The notes: generated by a model not told the origin, from the sequence alone. DNA of 64,000 bases from Gemmatimonadota bacterium (GCA_028287235.1 JAQBQB010000027.1:1-64000), one strand, 5' to 3'. Shown: positions 24,690 through 33,542, counted from the stretch's first letter. A program made the numbers and translations.

Positions 24690-25045
24690 ACCGTGTCATC
24701 CTCCGTGTCATCCTGAGGGTGCGTCGCGACCCATGTCATCCTGAGGGAGCGTCGCGACCCATGTCATCCTGAGGGAGCGTAGCGACCGAAGGATCCCCGT
24801 CCCCGCAAAACGATCCTTCGCTTCGCTCAGGATGACATGGTCGCTGCGCTCAGGATGACACGGGCACGCGTGTCATCCTGAGGGAGCGTAGCGACCGAAG
24901 GATCTCCTTGCCCGCAACGCGATCCTTCGCTTCGCTCAGGATGACATGGTCGCTTCGCTCCGGATGACACGGTCGCCTCCCTCAGGATGACACGGTCGCC
25001 TCCCTCAGGATGACATGGTCGCCGCGCTCAGGATGACACGGACAA
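24690..25045. repeat. Cluster of TGTCATCCTGAGCG palindromic repeats
   Basis: At least four forward half-sites (TGTCATCCTGAGGGAGCGTAGCGACCGAAGGATC) and about six reverse half-sites (GATCCTTCGCTTCGCTCAGGATGACA) fill the divergent gap between the sortilin-like gene and the DUF5916 gene. Small ORFs here are translations of the repeat. Unlike most copies, this cluster lies upstream of both genes, so transcription of the pair probably starts in or beside it. Confidence 0.85.
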
Positions 25046-25122
25046 CGGACAACTCACAACGGACAACAGCGGCCTGCACCCGGCCGGGGCTATATTCTTC
25101 CCTCCCCCCGTATCCCCGCCCA

Positions 25123-27435
25123 GTGCTTCTGCCCCTCCTCGCCAGCTTTCAGCTCGCGGCCGCAACGCCGCGGGTGTACAACGGCCGCGACGGCCAGACT
25201 GCCATTGCCACTCCGCGCATCGAAGCCGACGTCACCGTCGACGGGCGGCTCGACGAGCCGGTGTGGCGGCAGGCCGCGCTGCTCACGGGCTTCTCGCTAT
25301 ACCAACCCGTCGACAAGCGCCCGGCGCCAGATTCGACCGAGGTGCTCGTCTGGTATTCGTCGAGCGCGATCTACTTCGGCATTCGCGCCTTCGAGCCCGG
25401 CGGCACCGTGGCCGCAACGCTCGCCGATCGCGACCGCATCAGCTCCGACGACTACGTCGAGATCCATCTCGACACCTTCAACGAGCTGAATCGCGCATTC
25501 GTGTTCGGCGTCAACCCGCTCGGCGTGCAGGCCGACGGGACCAAGAGCGAAGGAGGCGGCTTCATTCCAGGCTCGAACGTCTCGCCCGGGCAGGTCGATC
25601 TCAGCGCCGACTACGTCTGGCAGTCGCGCGGCCACGTGACCGACTGGGGCTACGAGGTCGAAGTCCGCATTCCGTTCAGCAGCCTGCGCTATCGCGCCGC
25701 CGCCGTGCAGCAATGGGGCATTCAGATCGACCGTCGCGTGCAGCACAGCGGCTACGAGGAGACGTGGACGGCGACGAAGCGCGCGTCGGCGTCGTTCATC
25801 GGACAGGAAGGATTCCTCACCGGCCTCACGGGCATGCACCACGGCACGGTCGTCGAGCTGAATCCCGAGCTCACGAACACCGCAACGGGCTCCGCATGCT
25901 GCGATACGCACACGCGCGACTGGCGCTACAAGTCGAACCCGCAGCTCGGCGGCAACGTGCGCTGGGCGCTCGGCAGCAACTTCGTGCTCAACGGCACGGT
26001 GAAGCCCGACTTCTCGCAGGTCGAGGCCGACGCGACGCAGATCGCCGCCGACGAACGCTTCGCGCTGTTCTATGCGGAGAAGCGCCCATTCTTCGTGGAA
26101 GCGCTCGATCAGTTCAACGTGCCCAACACGCTCGTCTACACACGCACGATCGTTCGGCCCGACGCCGCCGCGAAGTTCACCGGCAAGGTCGGACGCGCCG
26201 ACGTCGCGGTGCTGTCGGCCGTGGACGAGGGACAGACGAGCTTCAACGGCGAGCGGCCGTTGGTCGACATCGTGCGGCTGCGGCAGAACTTCGGTCTGCA
26301 GTCGGTCGCCGGCATTCTGTACAGCGATCGCGTCGCGAACGGCCGCACGAATCGCGTCTTCGGCGGCGACACCAAGATCGTGTTCGGCGAGAAATATTTC
26401 GCGCAGTTCCAGCTCGCCGAGAGCATGACGCGCCAGAATGGTGTGACGCGCGACGGCCCGCTTTGGGAGGCGGTGCTCGACGGGACCGGCCGGTCGTTCG
26501 GATTCCATTACAACGTGCTCGGCGTGAGTCCGGATTTCCGCGCCGACAACGGCTTCGTGGCGCGCGTGGGTTACGTGCAGCCGAGCATCTCGAATCGGTA
26601 CACGTGGTACGGCAAGCAGGGCGCGGCGGCGGAGCGGTTCAATCTGTTCGCGACGGTCGCCGGGCTGTGGCAGTACGACGATTTCTTCTCGGCCAAGAGT
26701 GTGCTCGAGGATCGCGCGTCGCTCCAGATGCAGCTCACGCTGCGCGGCGGGTGGAGCATCGGCGTCACGCCGAAGATCGCGGCGTTCGCGTTCGATCCCG
26801 CGGCCTACCGCAGTCTGTTCGTGACGGGCGCGGCGCCGTTCACGCCCTCGGACCGCATCACGACCGCGCTGACGAGCTTCAGCGTCTCGACGCCGCAGTT
26901 CCAGAAGTTCGCGGCGTCCGCCGGCACGACGATCGGGAACGACGTGGACTTCCTCGAGACGTCGCGCGTGAACCGCCTCGACTACAACGCGTCGCTCGAC
27001 TTGCGTCCGAGCTCGCGGCTGCGCGTGAGCGCGACGTACGTCAGCAGTGCCTTCACCCGCCGCGCGACCGGCGAGCAGTCGGCGATCACGCGCATTCCAC
27101 GGCTGAAGGTCGAATACCAGCTCGCGCGCCCGATCTTCGTGCGTGTCGTGTCACAGTACGCGGCGACCGACCGGCAGCCACTGCGCGATCCGAACTCTGG
27201 AACGATCCTGCTGGTCGGCGCACCGGGCACGCTGTCGCCGTCGGCCGCGAGCGCGTCGAACACGTTGCGCACCGACTGGCTCTTCTCCTACCGTCCGACG
27301 CCCGGCACCGTGTTTTTCCTCGGGTACGGCGGCAGCCTGAGCGAGCCGGATCCACTGGCGTTCCAGCGCCTTCGCCGCACCGGGGATTCGTTCTTCGTGA
27401 AGGGGAGCTATGTCTTCCGCCTCGGCGGGGCGTAG
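25123..27435 (+). CDS. CBM9-like / DUF5916 secreted beta-barrel protein
   Basis: GTG at 25123 (LLPLLASFQLAAATPRV) is the preferred start because it gives a short signal peptide; an earlier start at 25015 would translate repeat DNA. Residues ~20-190 form a CBM9-like sugar-binding domain (VDGRLDEPVWRQAALLTGF, YFGIRAFEPGG, DDYVEIHLDTFNELNRAFVF). The remainder is DUF5916: FILN.TVKPDFSQVEADATQI near ~310, ERFALFYAEKRPFFVEA, then alternating beta strands to a C-terminal FVKGSYVFRLGG, resembling an outer-membrane barrel. The family is widespread in Gemmatimonadota and Bacteroidota; the substrate is not known. Confidence 0.8.
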   Translation: MLLPLLASFQLAAATPRVYNGRDGQTAIATPRIEADVTVDGRLDEPVWRQAALLTGFSLYQPVDKRPAPDSTEVLVWYSSSAIYFGIRAFEPGGTVAATLADRDRISSDDYVEIHLDTFNELNRAFVFGVNPLGVQADGTKSEGGGFIPGSNVSPGQVDLSADYVWQSRGHVTDWGYEVEVRIPFSSLRYRAAAVQQWGIQIDRRVQHSGYEETWTATKRASASFIGQEGFLTGLTGMHHGTVVELNPELTNTATGSACCDTHTRDWRYKSNPQLGGNVRWALGSNFVLNGTVKPDFSQVEADATQIAADERFALFYAEKRPFFVEALDQFNVPNTLVYTRTIVRPDAAAKFTGKVGRADVAVLSAVDEGQTSFNGERPLVDIVRLRQNFGLQSVAGILYSDRVANGRTNRVFGGDTKIVFGEKYFAQFQLAESMTRQNGVTRDGPLWEAVLDGTGRSFGFHYNVLGVSPDFRADNGFVARVGYVQPSISNRYTWYGKQGAAAERFNLFATVAGLWQYDDFFSAKSVLEDRASLQMQLTLRGGWSIGVTPKIAAFAFDPAAYRSLFVTGAAPFTPSDRITTALTSFSVSTPQFQKFAASAGTTIGNDVDFLETSRVNRLDYNASLDLRPSSRLRVSATYVSSAFTRRATGEQSAITRIPRLKVEYQLARPIFVRVVSQYAATDRQPLRDPNSGTILLVGAPGTLSPSAASASNTLRTDWLFSYRPTPGTVFFLGYGGSLSEPDPLAFQRLRRTGDSFFVKGSYVFRLGGA

Positions 27436-27439
27436 GCTC

Positions 27440-27545
27440 GTGTTATCCTGAGCGAACCTTGTCATCCTGAGCGAACCGTGTCATCCTGAGCGAACCTTGT
27501 CATCCTGAGCGAACCGTGTCATCCTGAGCGAAGCGAAGGATCTCT
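27440..27545. repeat. Tandem TGTCATCCTGAGCGAACC half-sites
   Basis: Five forward half-sites (TGTCATCCTGAGCGAACC with slight variation) follow each other every ~18 bp, with a final AGCGAAGCGAAGGATC arm and no reverse arm. It directly follows the DUF5916 stop codon. This shows that half-sites can duplicate without the palindrome partner. Confidence 0.8.
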
Positions 27546-27622
27546 CGGCCCCGACAATTGGAACAAGAATGGAAAAACAATGATCGCGAATGAAGTGCAA
27601 TTGCTTCAATCCGCGAGGCGAG

Positions 27623-27682
27623 ATCTCTGACCGCCGCAGTGGAGCAAATTGCTGTTCAGTTGTTTTTCAATTGCGGTTAGAT
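27623..27682 (-). other. attC-like site downstream of higA (degenerate)
   Basis: On the minus strand this 60-bp stretch begins ATCTAAC, a perfect RYYYAAC box, and ends with GGTCAGAGAT, one base off GTTRRRY. Between them CGCAATTG pairs with CAATTTGC and CCGC with GCGG, leaving bulges. Length and layout fit a minimal integron attC site. It lies just past the higA terminator. Confidence 0.4.
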
Positions 27683-27702
27683 GAGAGCCGAGCCGCCAGA
27701 AA

Positions 27703-27735
27703 GTGAAAGGGGTGCCGATTGTTGGCACCCCTTCT
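27703..27735 (-). terminator. Intrinsic terminator of higBA
   Basis: On the minus strand AAGGGGTGCC and GGCACCCCTT pair over ten bases around the loop AACAATC, followed by TCACTTTC. It starts five bases after the higA stop codon, as expected for a compact operon that ends here. Confidence 0.7.
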
Positions 27736-27739
27736 GACA

Positions 27740-28057
27740 TCAGACAGTTGCGGCGATAGCCGGGTGTCGCTGAATACGCTTTATCTCGGCGGCCATCTTC
27801 GAGTGCTTCGCCTGGTAGAGTTCCCAAGCGATCTCGAGGTTCAACCAGAACTGCGCATCCACCCCGAACGCCTGCTCTAGGCGCAAAGCCGTATCTGGCG
27901 TCACACCACGCTTGCCATTTACGATTTCGTTCAACCGCGGATACGACACCCCGATCCACTCCGCGAGCTCCGTCTGTGAAAGTCCAAGCGGCTTGATGAA
28001 CTCCTCAAGGAGCATTTCCCCGGGACGCGTGGGAGGTCGTTTCGAAGGAATGCGCAT
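27740..28057 (-). CDS. higA: HigA-family antitoxin (XRE helix-turn-helix)
   Basis: From the ATG at 28057 (MRIPSKRPPTRPGEMLLEEF) the protein has 105 aa. It has the HigA pattern HPGE.L.E.F..PLG.S...LA, here PTRPGEMLLEEFIKPLGLSQ, and an XRE HTH (TELAEWIGVSYPRLNEIVNG) followed by TPDTALRLEQAFGVDAQFWLNL. HigA binds and neutralises HigB and represses the operon. The longer upstream frame would overlap the toxin, so 28057 is preferred. The gap to the toxin stop is 11 bp, and toxin precedes antitoxin, the usual higBA order. The palindrome at 28415-28433 is its likely operator. Confidence 0.92.
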   Translation of the reverse strand: MRIPSKRPPTRPGEMLLEEFIKPLGLSQTELAEWIGVSYPRLNEIVNGKRGVTPDTALRLEQAFGVDAQFWLNLEIAWELYQAKHSKMAAEIKRIQRHPAIAATV

Positions 28058-28068
28058 GTCAGTCCTGC

Positions 28069-28365
28069 TCAGTGATAGTCGACAATCTCGACGCCTGCCG
28101 GGCCATTCTCCGTCCACTCAAAGCAGAGGCGGTACTGCTGATTGATGCGAATACTGTGCTGCCCCTTTCGGTCGCCTTTCATGGATTCCAGATGATTGCT
28201 CGGCGGAAGTCGCAGGTCGGATAGGCGGACCGCTGCGTTCAGTTGATCGAGCTTCCGTCGAGCCACATCCCATAGTGACGCCGGACAAGCATGTCGCGCC
28301 TTCCGAGAGTCCTTCCCCTCGAAAACGTCCTCTGTTCCCGTATCTGCGAATGAAACGATACCCAC
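28069..28365 (-). CDS. higB: HigB-family toxin (RelE-like mRNA interferase)
   Basis: The protein has 98 aa and begins at GTG 28365 (GIVSFADTGTEDVFEG). It shows the HigB/RelE signature: F...E..F.G..S..A, here FADTGTEDVFEGKDSRKAR, then ARRKLDQLNAA, LPPSNHLESMKGDRKGQHSI, and RINQQYRLCFEW, ending VEIVDYH. RelE-fold toxins cut mRNA on the ribosome. The GDRKGQHSIRINQQYRLCF block carries the basic and aromatic residues expected at the active site. Paired with higA downstream and bordered by attC-like sequences, it looks like a mobile TA cassette. Confidence 0.92.
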   Translation of the reverse strand: MGIVSFADTGTEDVFEGKDSRKARHACPASLWDVARRKLDQLNAAVRLSDLRLPPSNHLESMKGDRKGQHSIRINQQYRLCFEWTENGPAGVEIVDYH

Positions 28366-28414
28366 GCGTGCATTCCGCTACCTGCCAGTGAGACCTAGAA
28401 GAGACACAGAGAAA

Positions 28415-28433
28415 TATAACGGATACCGTTATA
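28415..28433. promoter_or_regulatory. Palindromic operator upstream of higBA
   Basis: TATAACGG-ATA-CCGTTATA is a perfect inverted repeat with 8-bp arms, about 50 bp before the higB start. It embeds TATA-type sequences suited to a -10 element, so binding would block transcription. HigA proteins repress through palindromes of this kind. Binding is inferred. Confidence 0.75.
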
Positions 28434-28450
28434 CATGGCAAGGCCCTGTC

Positions 28451-28547
28451 ATCTAACGGGCGTTGCAGCGGACAAGGCGCCGAGGACGGCGGCGGCTGCG
28501 CCGCCGCTGTCTATTTGATGCCTTGCCGCTGAACTTGGGCGTTCATT
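28451..28547 (-). other. attC-like site upstream of higB
   Basis: On the minus strand the site ends CCCGTTAGATG, where GTTAGAT is a perfect GTTRRRY core box; the far end reads AATGAAC, an imperfect R'' box. The inner arms GTTCAGCGGCAAGGC and GCCTTGTCCGCTGCAAC pair except for two unpaired extra bases, and an unpaired spacer separates them from the outer boxes. The centre is a GC-rich hairpin. Box order, unpaired spacer and bulged bases are what define integron attC sites. The higB start lies ~86 bp downstream of the core. Confidence 0.55.
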
Positions 28548-28707
28548 GCTTTTCATCCTGTTCCAACCATCCACGCAACGACGCCGGCACAAACACGCTT
28601 ACACATCGCTGTCACCTTCCTGACCAGATCTCCTATCGACGCGCGCGGCCGGGCACTATAAAAAGGGAACACCCGAATCGGCCTCCCTTTCACACACCCA
28701 CGCCGAC

Positions 28708-29817
28708 ATGCCGAGCCGTCGCGATTTCCTGAGGACCACCGCAGCCACCGGTGGCGTCGTGCTCGCCGGCGGCCTTCCTGCCCTCGCTCGCGCGGCGAGC
28801 GTGCGCGCGCCGCGGGTCGCGTCGATGAACATCCTCGTACTCGGCGGCACGGGCTTCATCGGACCGCACCTCGTGCGCCACGCCGTGAGCCGCGGCCACA
28901 AGGTCACGATCTTCACGCGCGGCCGGCACGACGCCGAGCTGCCGGCCGACGTCGTGCGGCTGCAGGGCGACCGGGCCACGGGAAATCTCGCCGCGCTCGC
29001 TGGAAAGGAGTGGGACGCCGTCGTCGACGACTCGGCGACGAATCCCGAATGGGTGCGCCAGTCCGCGCGCATGCTCGAGGGTTCGGCCGGCGCGTATCTG
29101 TTCACGTCGTCGACGGGCGTCTACTACCCGTACCTCCGCCGCGGCGTGGACGAGACGACGCCAATTCTCTACGCCGCCGCCGACCCCAAGGACGGCTCGG
29201 CGACGTATGGCGTGGCCAAGGCGCTGTGCGAGCGCGAGACGCAGCAGGCGTTCGGCGACCGCGCCATCGTCGTGCGGCCCACGTACATCGTCGGACCGGG
29301 CGACACGAGCGACCGCTTTCCCTACTGGCCGCAGCGGCTGGCACGCGGTGGCGAAGTGCTGGCGCCGGGGCGGAAGAATGATCCGGTGCAGCTCGTCGAC
29401 GTGCGCGATCTCGCCGAGTTCATGGTGCATCTGCTCGAGCAGAAGCGCGCGGGTATCTACAACGTCGCGGGCCCCACGACACCGCTCACGGCATATGAGT
29501 TCTATGATGCCGCCGCGAAGGCCATCAACGCGCAGGCGACGTTCACGCACGTAGACGACTACGACTTCCTCGCCGCGCACAAGATCGACGAGGCGATTCC
29601 CTGGGCCATGCTGCGCGGCAATGACGACGGCATGATGTCGGTGCGGAACGACAAGGCCATCGCGGCGGGGCTTGGGTTTCGTCCGCTGGCCACGACAGTG
29701 CGCGATACGCTCGGCTGGTGGGCCACCGTTCCCGAAGCGCGCCGCGCCAAACCACACTTCACCATCACGCTGGAGCAGGAAGCTCGAGCGTTGGCCGACT
29801 GGCACGCGCGGAAATAG
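28708..29817 (+). CDS. Tat-exported NAD-dependent epimerase/dehydratase-like protein
   Basis: The protein has 369 aa. It starts with a twin-arginine signal (MPSRRDFLRTTAATGG) and an Ala-rich hydrophobic stretch. The Rossmann motif NILVLGGTGFIGPHL follows, then VDDSATNPEWV, the SSTGVYYPY segment in place of the usual S...YxxxK core, and a later TYGVAKALCE where Tyr and Lys spaced by three residues could serve. It ends in the SDR sugar-epimerase pattern (FRPLATTVRDTLGWW). Exported NAD-dependent epimerase homologues are known from Gemmatimonadota and Acidobacteriota, where the cofactor would bind before export. The substrate is unknown. Confidence 0.8.
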   Translation: MPSRRDFLRTTAATGGVVLAGGLPALARAASVRAPRVASMNILVLGGTGFIGPHLVRHAVSRGHKVTIFTRGRHDAELPADVVRLQGDRATGNLAALAGKEWDAVVDDSATNPEWVRQSARMLEGSAGAYLFTSSTGVYYPYLRRGVDETTPILYAAADPKDGSATYGVAKALCERETQQAFGDRAIVVRPTYIVGPGDTSDRFPYWPQRLARGGEVLAPGRKNDPVQLVDVRDLAEFMVHLLEQKRAGIYNVAGPTTPLTAYEFYDAAAKAINAQATFTHVDDYDFLAAHKIDEAIPWAMLRGNDDGMMSVRNDKAIAAGLGFRPLATTVRDTLGWWATVPEARRAKPHFTITLEQEARALADWHARK

Positions 29818-29818
29818 C

Positions 29819-29992
29819 CAGTGTCATCCTGAGCGTCCAGTGTCATCCTGAGCGAAGCGAAGGATCTCCTTCCACGGACGGCGATCCTTCGCTTCGCTCA
29901 GGATGACAATCACTCGCTCAGGATGACAATCACTCGCTCAGAATGACAATCGTTTCGCTCAGGATGACAAGCACTGCGCTCAGGACGACAAT
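29819..29992. repeat. TGTCATCCTGAGCG palindromic repeat cluster
   Basis: Two forward half-sites and five reverse half-sites (CTCAGGATGACAATCACT with variants) fill the convergent gap between the epimerase-like gene and the next permease. The last half-site abuts the permease stop codon. Confidence 0.85.
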
Positions 29993-29993
29993 C

Positions 29994-32414
29994 TCAGTCG
30001 TTCCGGAGCGATTCGGTTGGATCCACCCGAGTGGCGCGCATCGCGGGAATCATCGCCGCCGCGACGGCCGCGAGACCGAGCGCCAGCGCCACGGAGGCAA
30101 ACAGCGTGGCGCTATAGAGGTCGTCGTCACGGGCGATGCTCGTCATGTACGCTTTCGCCGTGAACTTCACCGCCAGCAGGCCGCCCGCGATTCCAGCGAG
30201 GGCAACGACCGTGCTTTCGCGCAACACCGCGTGCAGAATGTCTCGCGCCGTCGCGCCGAGCGCGATGCGCACGCCAAGCTCGCGCCGGCGCTCGGCGACG
30301 GAGTGTGCGACGACGCCGTACACGCCGAACGCCGCCAGCCCCACACCGATGGCGGCGAAAAGCGTGAAGATCATCGACAGGAATCGGGTACTCTGCCTCG
30401 CCTGCGTCATGCCGACGTAGTCATCGACACTCTGGACGCGGGTAATGTGCATCCCGTCGGTCCCGTCGAGAACGCGGCGCAGCGTGATCGGAAGGGCTGC
30501 CGCGTCGCGGCCACCGCGAGCCGTGAACGTGATGCCTGAATTGCTCAAGCCCGGCATCGAATCGGACGGTCCGGGTAGATACAGGATCTGTCCCAGCTGG
30601 TTCACGTGGCGCAGCATCGATTTGACTTCGGGACTGCTCTCGAATCCGCGCTGCTGCCCCACGACGCCGACCACGCGCACGTACGGCAGATTCGATTGCC
30701 GGTCTCCAAATTTGATTTGTGCGCCAACAGGGTTGGCATTCGGCCAGAGCAGGTGAGCGGTCTGGTCGTCGATGATGACCGCGCCCGCATCCCGTTCTCC
30801 CTCGAAGAAGTCGCGGCCGCGAAGTACCGGCAGCTGAAACGTGCGGAGATACGACGGCGACACCGTGGTCACTGCCCAATTGGGCGTCGGAAATTCGCGA
30901 ACGCCGCCGGCGTCCTCGATCGTGATCGCGCCTTTCTGAACGAGAATCGACGCTTGCGCCGTCGCATCGACGACGCCGGGAACGGCGCGGACGCGCGTCG
31001 TGATGTCCTGCAGCCTCTCCGAGTACGTCCGCGGCTTCGCCCCCTGTCCACTGGCGAACCATGCATAGCCCGTCGAAAGCGGCCGGGTGTCGTACCCGGT
31101 GCCGAACTCATTGATCAGCAGCGCCGAGCGAATCGCGAGCGCCGCGGCACTGGCCAGCACGAGCGCGAGCGCGATCTCGACGCCCACGAGCACGCCGTAC
31201 CGTCGCCGGTTGCGTTTCGTCGCTCCCGTTCCGGCGCCGGACTTCAACAGCTCGTTCGGATCTGTGCGCGAAACATAGACGGACGGCGCCACGCCGATGA
31301 GCACCAGACAGGCCACCGTCGCGATCAATGCGAACGCAAGCACGCGCCAGCTCATGTGCGGCTCGGCCACGAACGCGCCCATCGCCGGCGGAATGGACGC
31401 GGTCAAGAGCCGGCCGCCGAGATAAGCAAACAGTAAACCCGTCACCAGCCCGACCGCGGCCAACAGCAGGCTCTCGCTCATGAGGTGCCGCACGATGCGA
31501 CCGCGCGTCGCCCCAAGCGCCGATCGCAGCGCGAGGTCGCGCCGGCGGCTGATGCCGCGAGCGAGCTGGAGGTTCGCGAGATTCGCGCACGCCACGAGCA
31601 ACACCGCGACGACAGAGAGGATGAGCGCGTAGTGGAAGCCGCGCACCTGGAACTCGGGATCGGCCGCGGCCTCGAACCGAAACGCGTCGTCCTTCGGACT
31701 ATCGCCGGCCTGCGCGGCGATGCGATTCGACACGACGCTCAGCTCGCGTTCCGCGTCGGCGCGCGAGACGCCGTCGCGCAGGCGAATGAGGCGGGTGAAA
31801 CCTCCGCGCTCGGGGTACGGACCGATCATCCAGACCGCCGTGCGCTCATGCGGGAAGTTCGATGCCGACGAGACAACGCCGACGACGAGATGCGCGACGC
31901 GGTCGATCTGAATCGTGCCGCCAACCGCAGAGGCGCTTCCGGGAAAGAGCCGTGTCGCCAGATCTTCGCTGATGACCGCCGGCGAGACCGACGCCTCGGA
32001 GTCTGCCGGAATGAACGCGCGGCCGGCGAGCACGCGTGGGCCGAGCACGTCGAAGTAGTTCTCGCCGACGAACTGGCTTTCGGCCTCTCGATTGTTCTGG
32101 CCGTACTCGATCACCGACGATCGCCCATATCCGAGGGACTGGCGCGTGATCGCCTCGTAGCTGTGCATGCCCGCCGTGAGCGCGGCGTCACGCTCCCGAT
32201 TCGGAACGCGCCCGTGATAGTCGCCGAAGAACTTCACCCAGTAAAGGTGTCCCGGCGACCGCATGTCGAGCCGCGGATGCGCCAGGGCGTCGAGCACGCT
32301 GTACATCGTCGTGTTCAGCGCGATCGCCAGCGCGAGCGAAAGAATGACGACCGTCGAGAAGACGGGCTGTTTGCGCAACGTGCGCACGGTAACGCGAAAC
32401 CCGTCGAGGGACAT
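29994..32414 (-). CDS. ADOP-family orphan ABC permease (MacB/FtsX type)
   Basis: Starting at ATG 32414 (MSLDGFRVTVRTLRKQP) gives about 806 aa. The first helix is FSTVVILSLALAIALNTTMYSVLDAL. The core holds VISEDLATRLFPGSASAVGG and the first FtsX module LILSVVAVLLVACANLANLQLARGI with LALRSALGATRGRIVRHLMSES. The second module ends RRRELGVRIALGATARDIL and the tail is MRATRVDPTESLRND. The central domain is less similar to the other permeases in this window than they are to each other, so it belongs to a separate ADOP subgroup. No ATPase adjoins it. Confidence 0.85.
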   Translation of the reverse strand: MSLDGFRVTVRTLRKQPVFSTVVILSLALAIALNTTMYSVLDALAHPRLDMRSPGHLYWVKFFGDYHGRVPNRERDAALTAGMHSYEAITRQSLGYGRSSVIEYGQNNREAESQFVGENYFDVLGPRVLAGRAFIPADSEASVSPAVISEDLATRLFPGSASAVGGTIQIDRVAHLVVGVVSSASNFPHERTAVWMIGPYPERGGFTRLIRLRDGVSRADAERELSVVSNRIAAQAGDSPKDDAFRFEAAADPEFQVRGFHYALILSVVAVLLVACANLANLQLARGISRRRDLALRSALGATRGRIVRHLMSESLLLAAVGLVTGLLFAYLGGRLLTASIPPAMGAFVAEPHMSWRVLAFALIATVACLVLIGVAPSVYVSRTDPNELLKSGAGTGATKRNRRRYGVLVGVEIALALVLASAAALAIRSALLINEFGTGYDTRPLSTGYAWFASGQGAKPRTYSERLQDITTRVRAVPGVVDATAQASILVQKGAITIEDAGGVREFPTPNWAVTTVSPSYLRTFQLPVLRGRDFFEGERDAGAVIIDDQTAHLLWPNANPVGAQIKFGDRQSNLPYVRVVGVVGQQRGFESSPEVKSMLRHVNQLGQILYLPGPSDSMPGLSNSGITFTARGGRDAAALPITLRRVLDGTDGMHITRVQSVDDYVGMTQARQSTRFLSMIFTLFAAIGVGLAAFGVYGVVAHSVAERRRELGVRIALGATARDILHAVLRESTVVALAGIAGGLLAVKFTAKAYMTSIARDDDLYSATLFASVALALGLAAVAAAMIPAMRATRVDPTESLRND

Positions 32415-32429
32415 GAGGTCTCTCCAAAG

Positions 32430-32572
32430 CCATGTCATCCTGAGCGCAGCGAAGGATCTCCTTCCACGGACGAAGATCCTTCGCTGCGCTCAGGATGACG
32501 AACGAGGCGCCCTCCTGCGCTCAGGATGACGAACGAGAAGCCTTCGCTGCGCTCAGGATGACGAACGTGCAT
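32430..32572. repeat. TGTCATCCTGAGCG palindromic repeat cluster
   Basis: One forward and three reverse half-sites occur upstream of the preceding permease gene and after the 3' end of the next small gene. Confidence 0.85.
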
Positions 32573-32584
32573 GACGAGCGGTGA

Positions 32585-32848
32585 TTACCGATCAGTCTTC
32601 AGCTTCTCCGCGAACCCGCCGAACGTCAACACCCACCGAAACGCCTGCTGCATTCCCTTCACCGCTCCATCGAGCGCCGTCACCCCGATGCGCTTCGCCA
32701 GCCAATCCATGCCGCGTATGAGAACTAGTATGAAGCCCAACACCCCCAACGCGAGCGCCCACAACGGAAAGACGACGACGAAGAAGATGAGGATGAACGG
32801 CAGCAACAGGATCGGAACGATCGGCAGCAACCCCATTCCGGCGACCAC
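32585..32848 (-). CDS. Small two-helix membrane protein, unrecognised
   Basis: The protein has 87 aa. Two hydrophobic stretches (GLLPIVPILLLPFILIFFVVVF and ALALGVLGFILVLI) are followed by an amphipathic helix and a basic tail. The sequence VAGMGLLPIVPILLLP runs straight into the first helix, so the N-terminus is near the membrane. It is bracketed by repeat clusters. I do not recognise a family; the hydrophobic pattern and a start codon with upstream spacing support that it is real. Confidence 0.6.
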   Translation of the reverse strand: MVAGMGLLPIVPILLLPFILIFFVVVFPLWALALGVLGFILVLIRGMDWLAKRIGVTALDGAVKGMQQAFRWVLTFGGFAEKLKTDR

Positions 32849-32904
32849 GGAACCTCTCAGGTCGATTGTATGGGGGCTAATCTAACATCATTCGCACAAG
32901 AAAC

Positions 32905-33042
32905 CGATCCTTCGCTTCGCTCAGGATGACACGCCGAGTGAAACCGATCCTTCGCTTCGCTCAGGATGACACGTGACCTCGCTCAGGATGACACATGGCT
33001 TCGCTCACGATGACACATGGCTTCGCTCAGGATGACACGCCG
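32905..33042. repeat. Reverse half-sites of the TGTCATCCTGAGCG repeat
   Basis: Five reverse half-sites (CGATCCTTCGCTTCGCTCAGGATGACAC and shortened forms) follow each other. There is no forward arm, so these half-sites are not palindromic here. They lie between the small membrane gene and the end of the next gene. Confidence 0.8.
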
Positions 33043-33044
33043 AG

Positions 33045-33542
33045 TTATGGCACCATGCCGATCCCCAGGACACGCGACTCCATGACGAGCCCGGCTATCC
33101 CGCTCTGCGTATCGAGATCGATCATCATGACGTCGAACGGATTGCCGGTCGCATTCTCGACCACCACGAACGCGTACTTCGAGTCAGGGCTCATGGCGAT
33201 GCCGCGTGCGGCGCCCTTTCCCACTCGAAGGAGAATCACCGGCGGCTTTCGTCCGACCAGCGATTTGATCCGGATCTTGCCGTCCTCGACGGTCACCGAG
33301 TCGTGCCCGTTCGGCGAGACCGCGCGCATGGCGAGTCCGAGCACGCGGTTGCCCGACTCGTTCGTGTGATCGACCCACGCGCCGCAGTCGCTCCCCTCCG
33401 CCGGAATGCACGGACGAAACTCGGCGACGGCCACCTTTCCATCCGGCACCGCCAACTCCACCCGATACCGCTGCGCCTGCGCGACCGACGCGCACGCCAC
33501 CAACCCTATCGCCAGAGCGACCGAACGTCCGATGTAGCTCAC
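33045..33542 (-). CDS. Secreted protein of unknown function, ~165 aa
   Basis: GTG at 33542 gives a signal peptide (SYIGRSVALAIGLVACASVAQAQR) and overlaps the TGA of the gene upstream by four bases, so the two are translationally coupled. The mature protein is beta-rich: YRVELAVPDGKVAVAEF, then a CIPAEGSDCGAW segment with two cysteines, and PDSKYAFVVVENATGNPFDVMMIDL near the end, similar to a propeller blade. An earlier start at 33641 would read in a shifted frame of the upstream gene. No family is recognised. Confidence 0.65.
   Translation of the reverse strand: MSYIGRSVALAIGLVACASVAQAQRYRVELAVPDGKVAVAEFRPCIPAEGSDCGAWVDHTNESGNRVLGLAMRAVSPNGHDSVTVEDGKIRIKSLVGRKPPVILLRVGKGAARGIAMSPDSKYAFVVVENATGNPFDVMMIDLDTQSGIAGLVMESRVLGIGMVP

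Noticed and set aside
23107-24744. A 545-codon plus-strand frame and a 549-codon minus-strand frame in the same region
   Set aside because: Both are shadows of the sortilin-like gene, whose Asp-box pattern is clear in its own frame.
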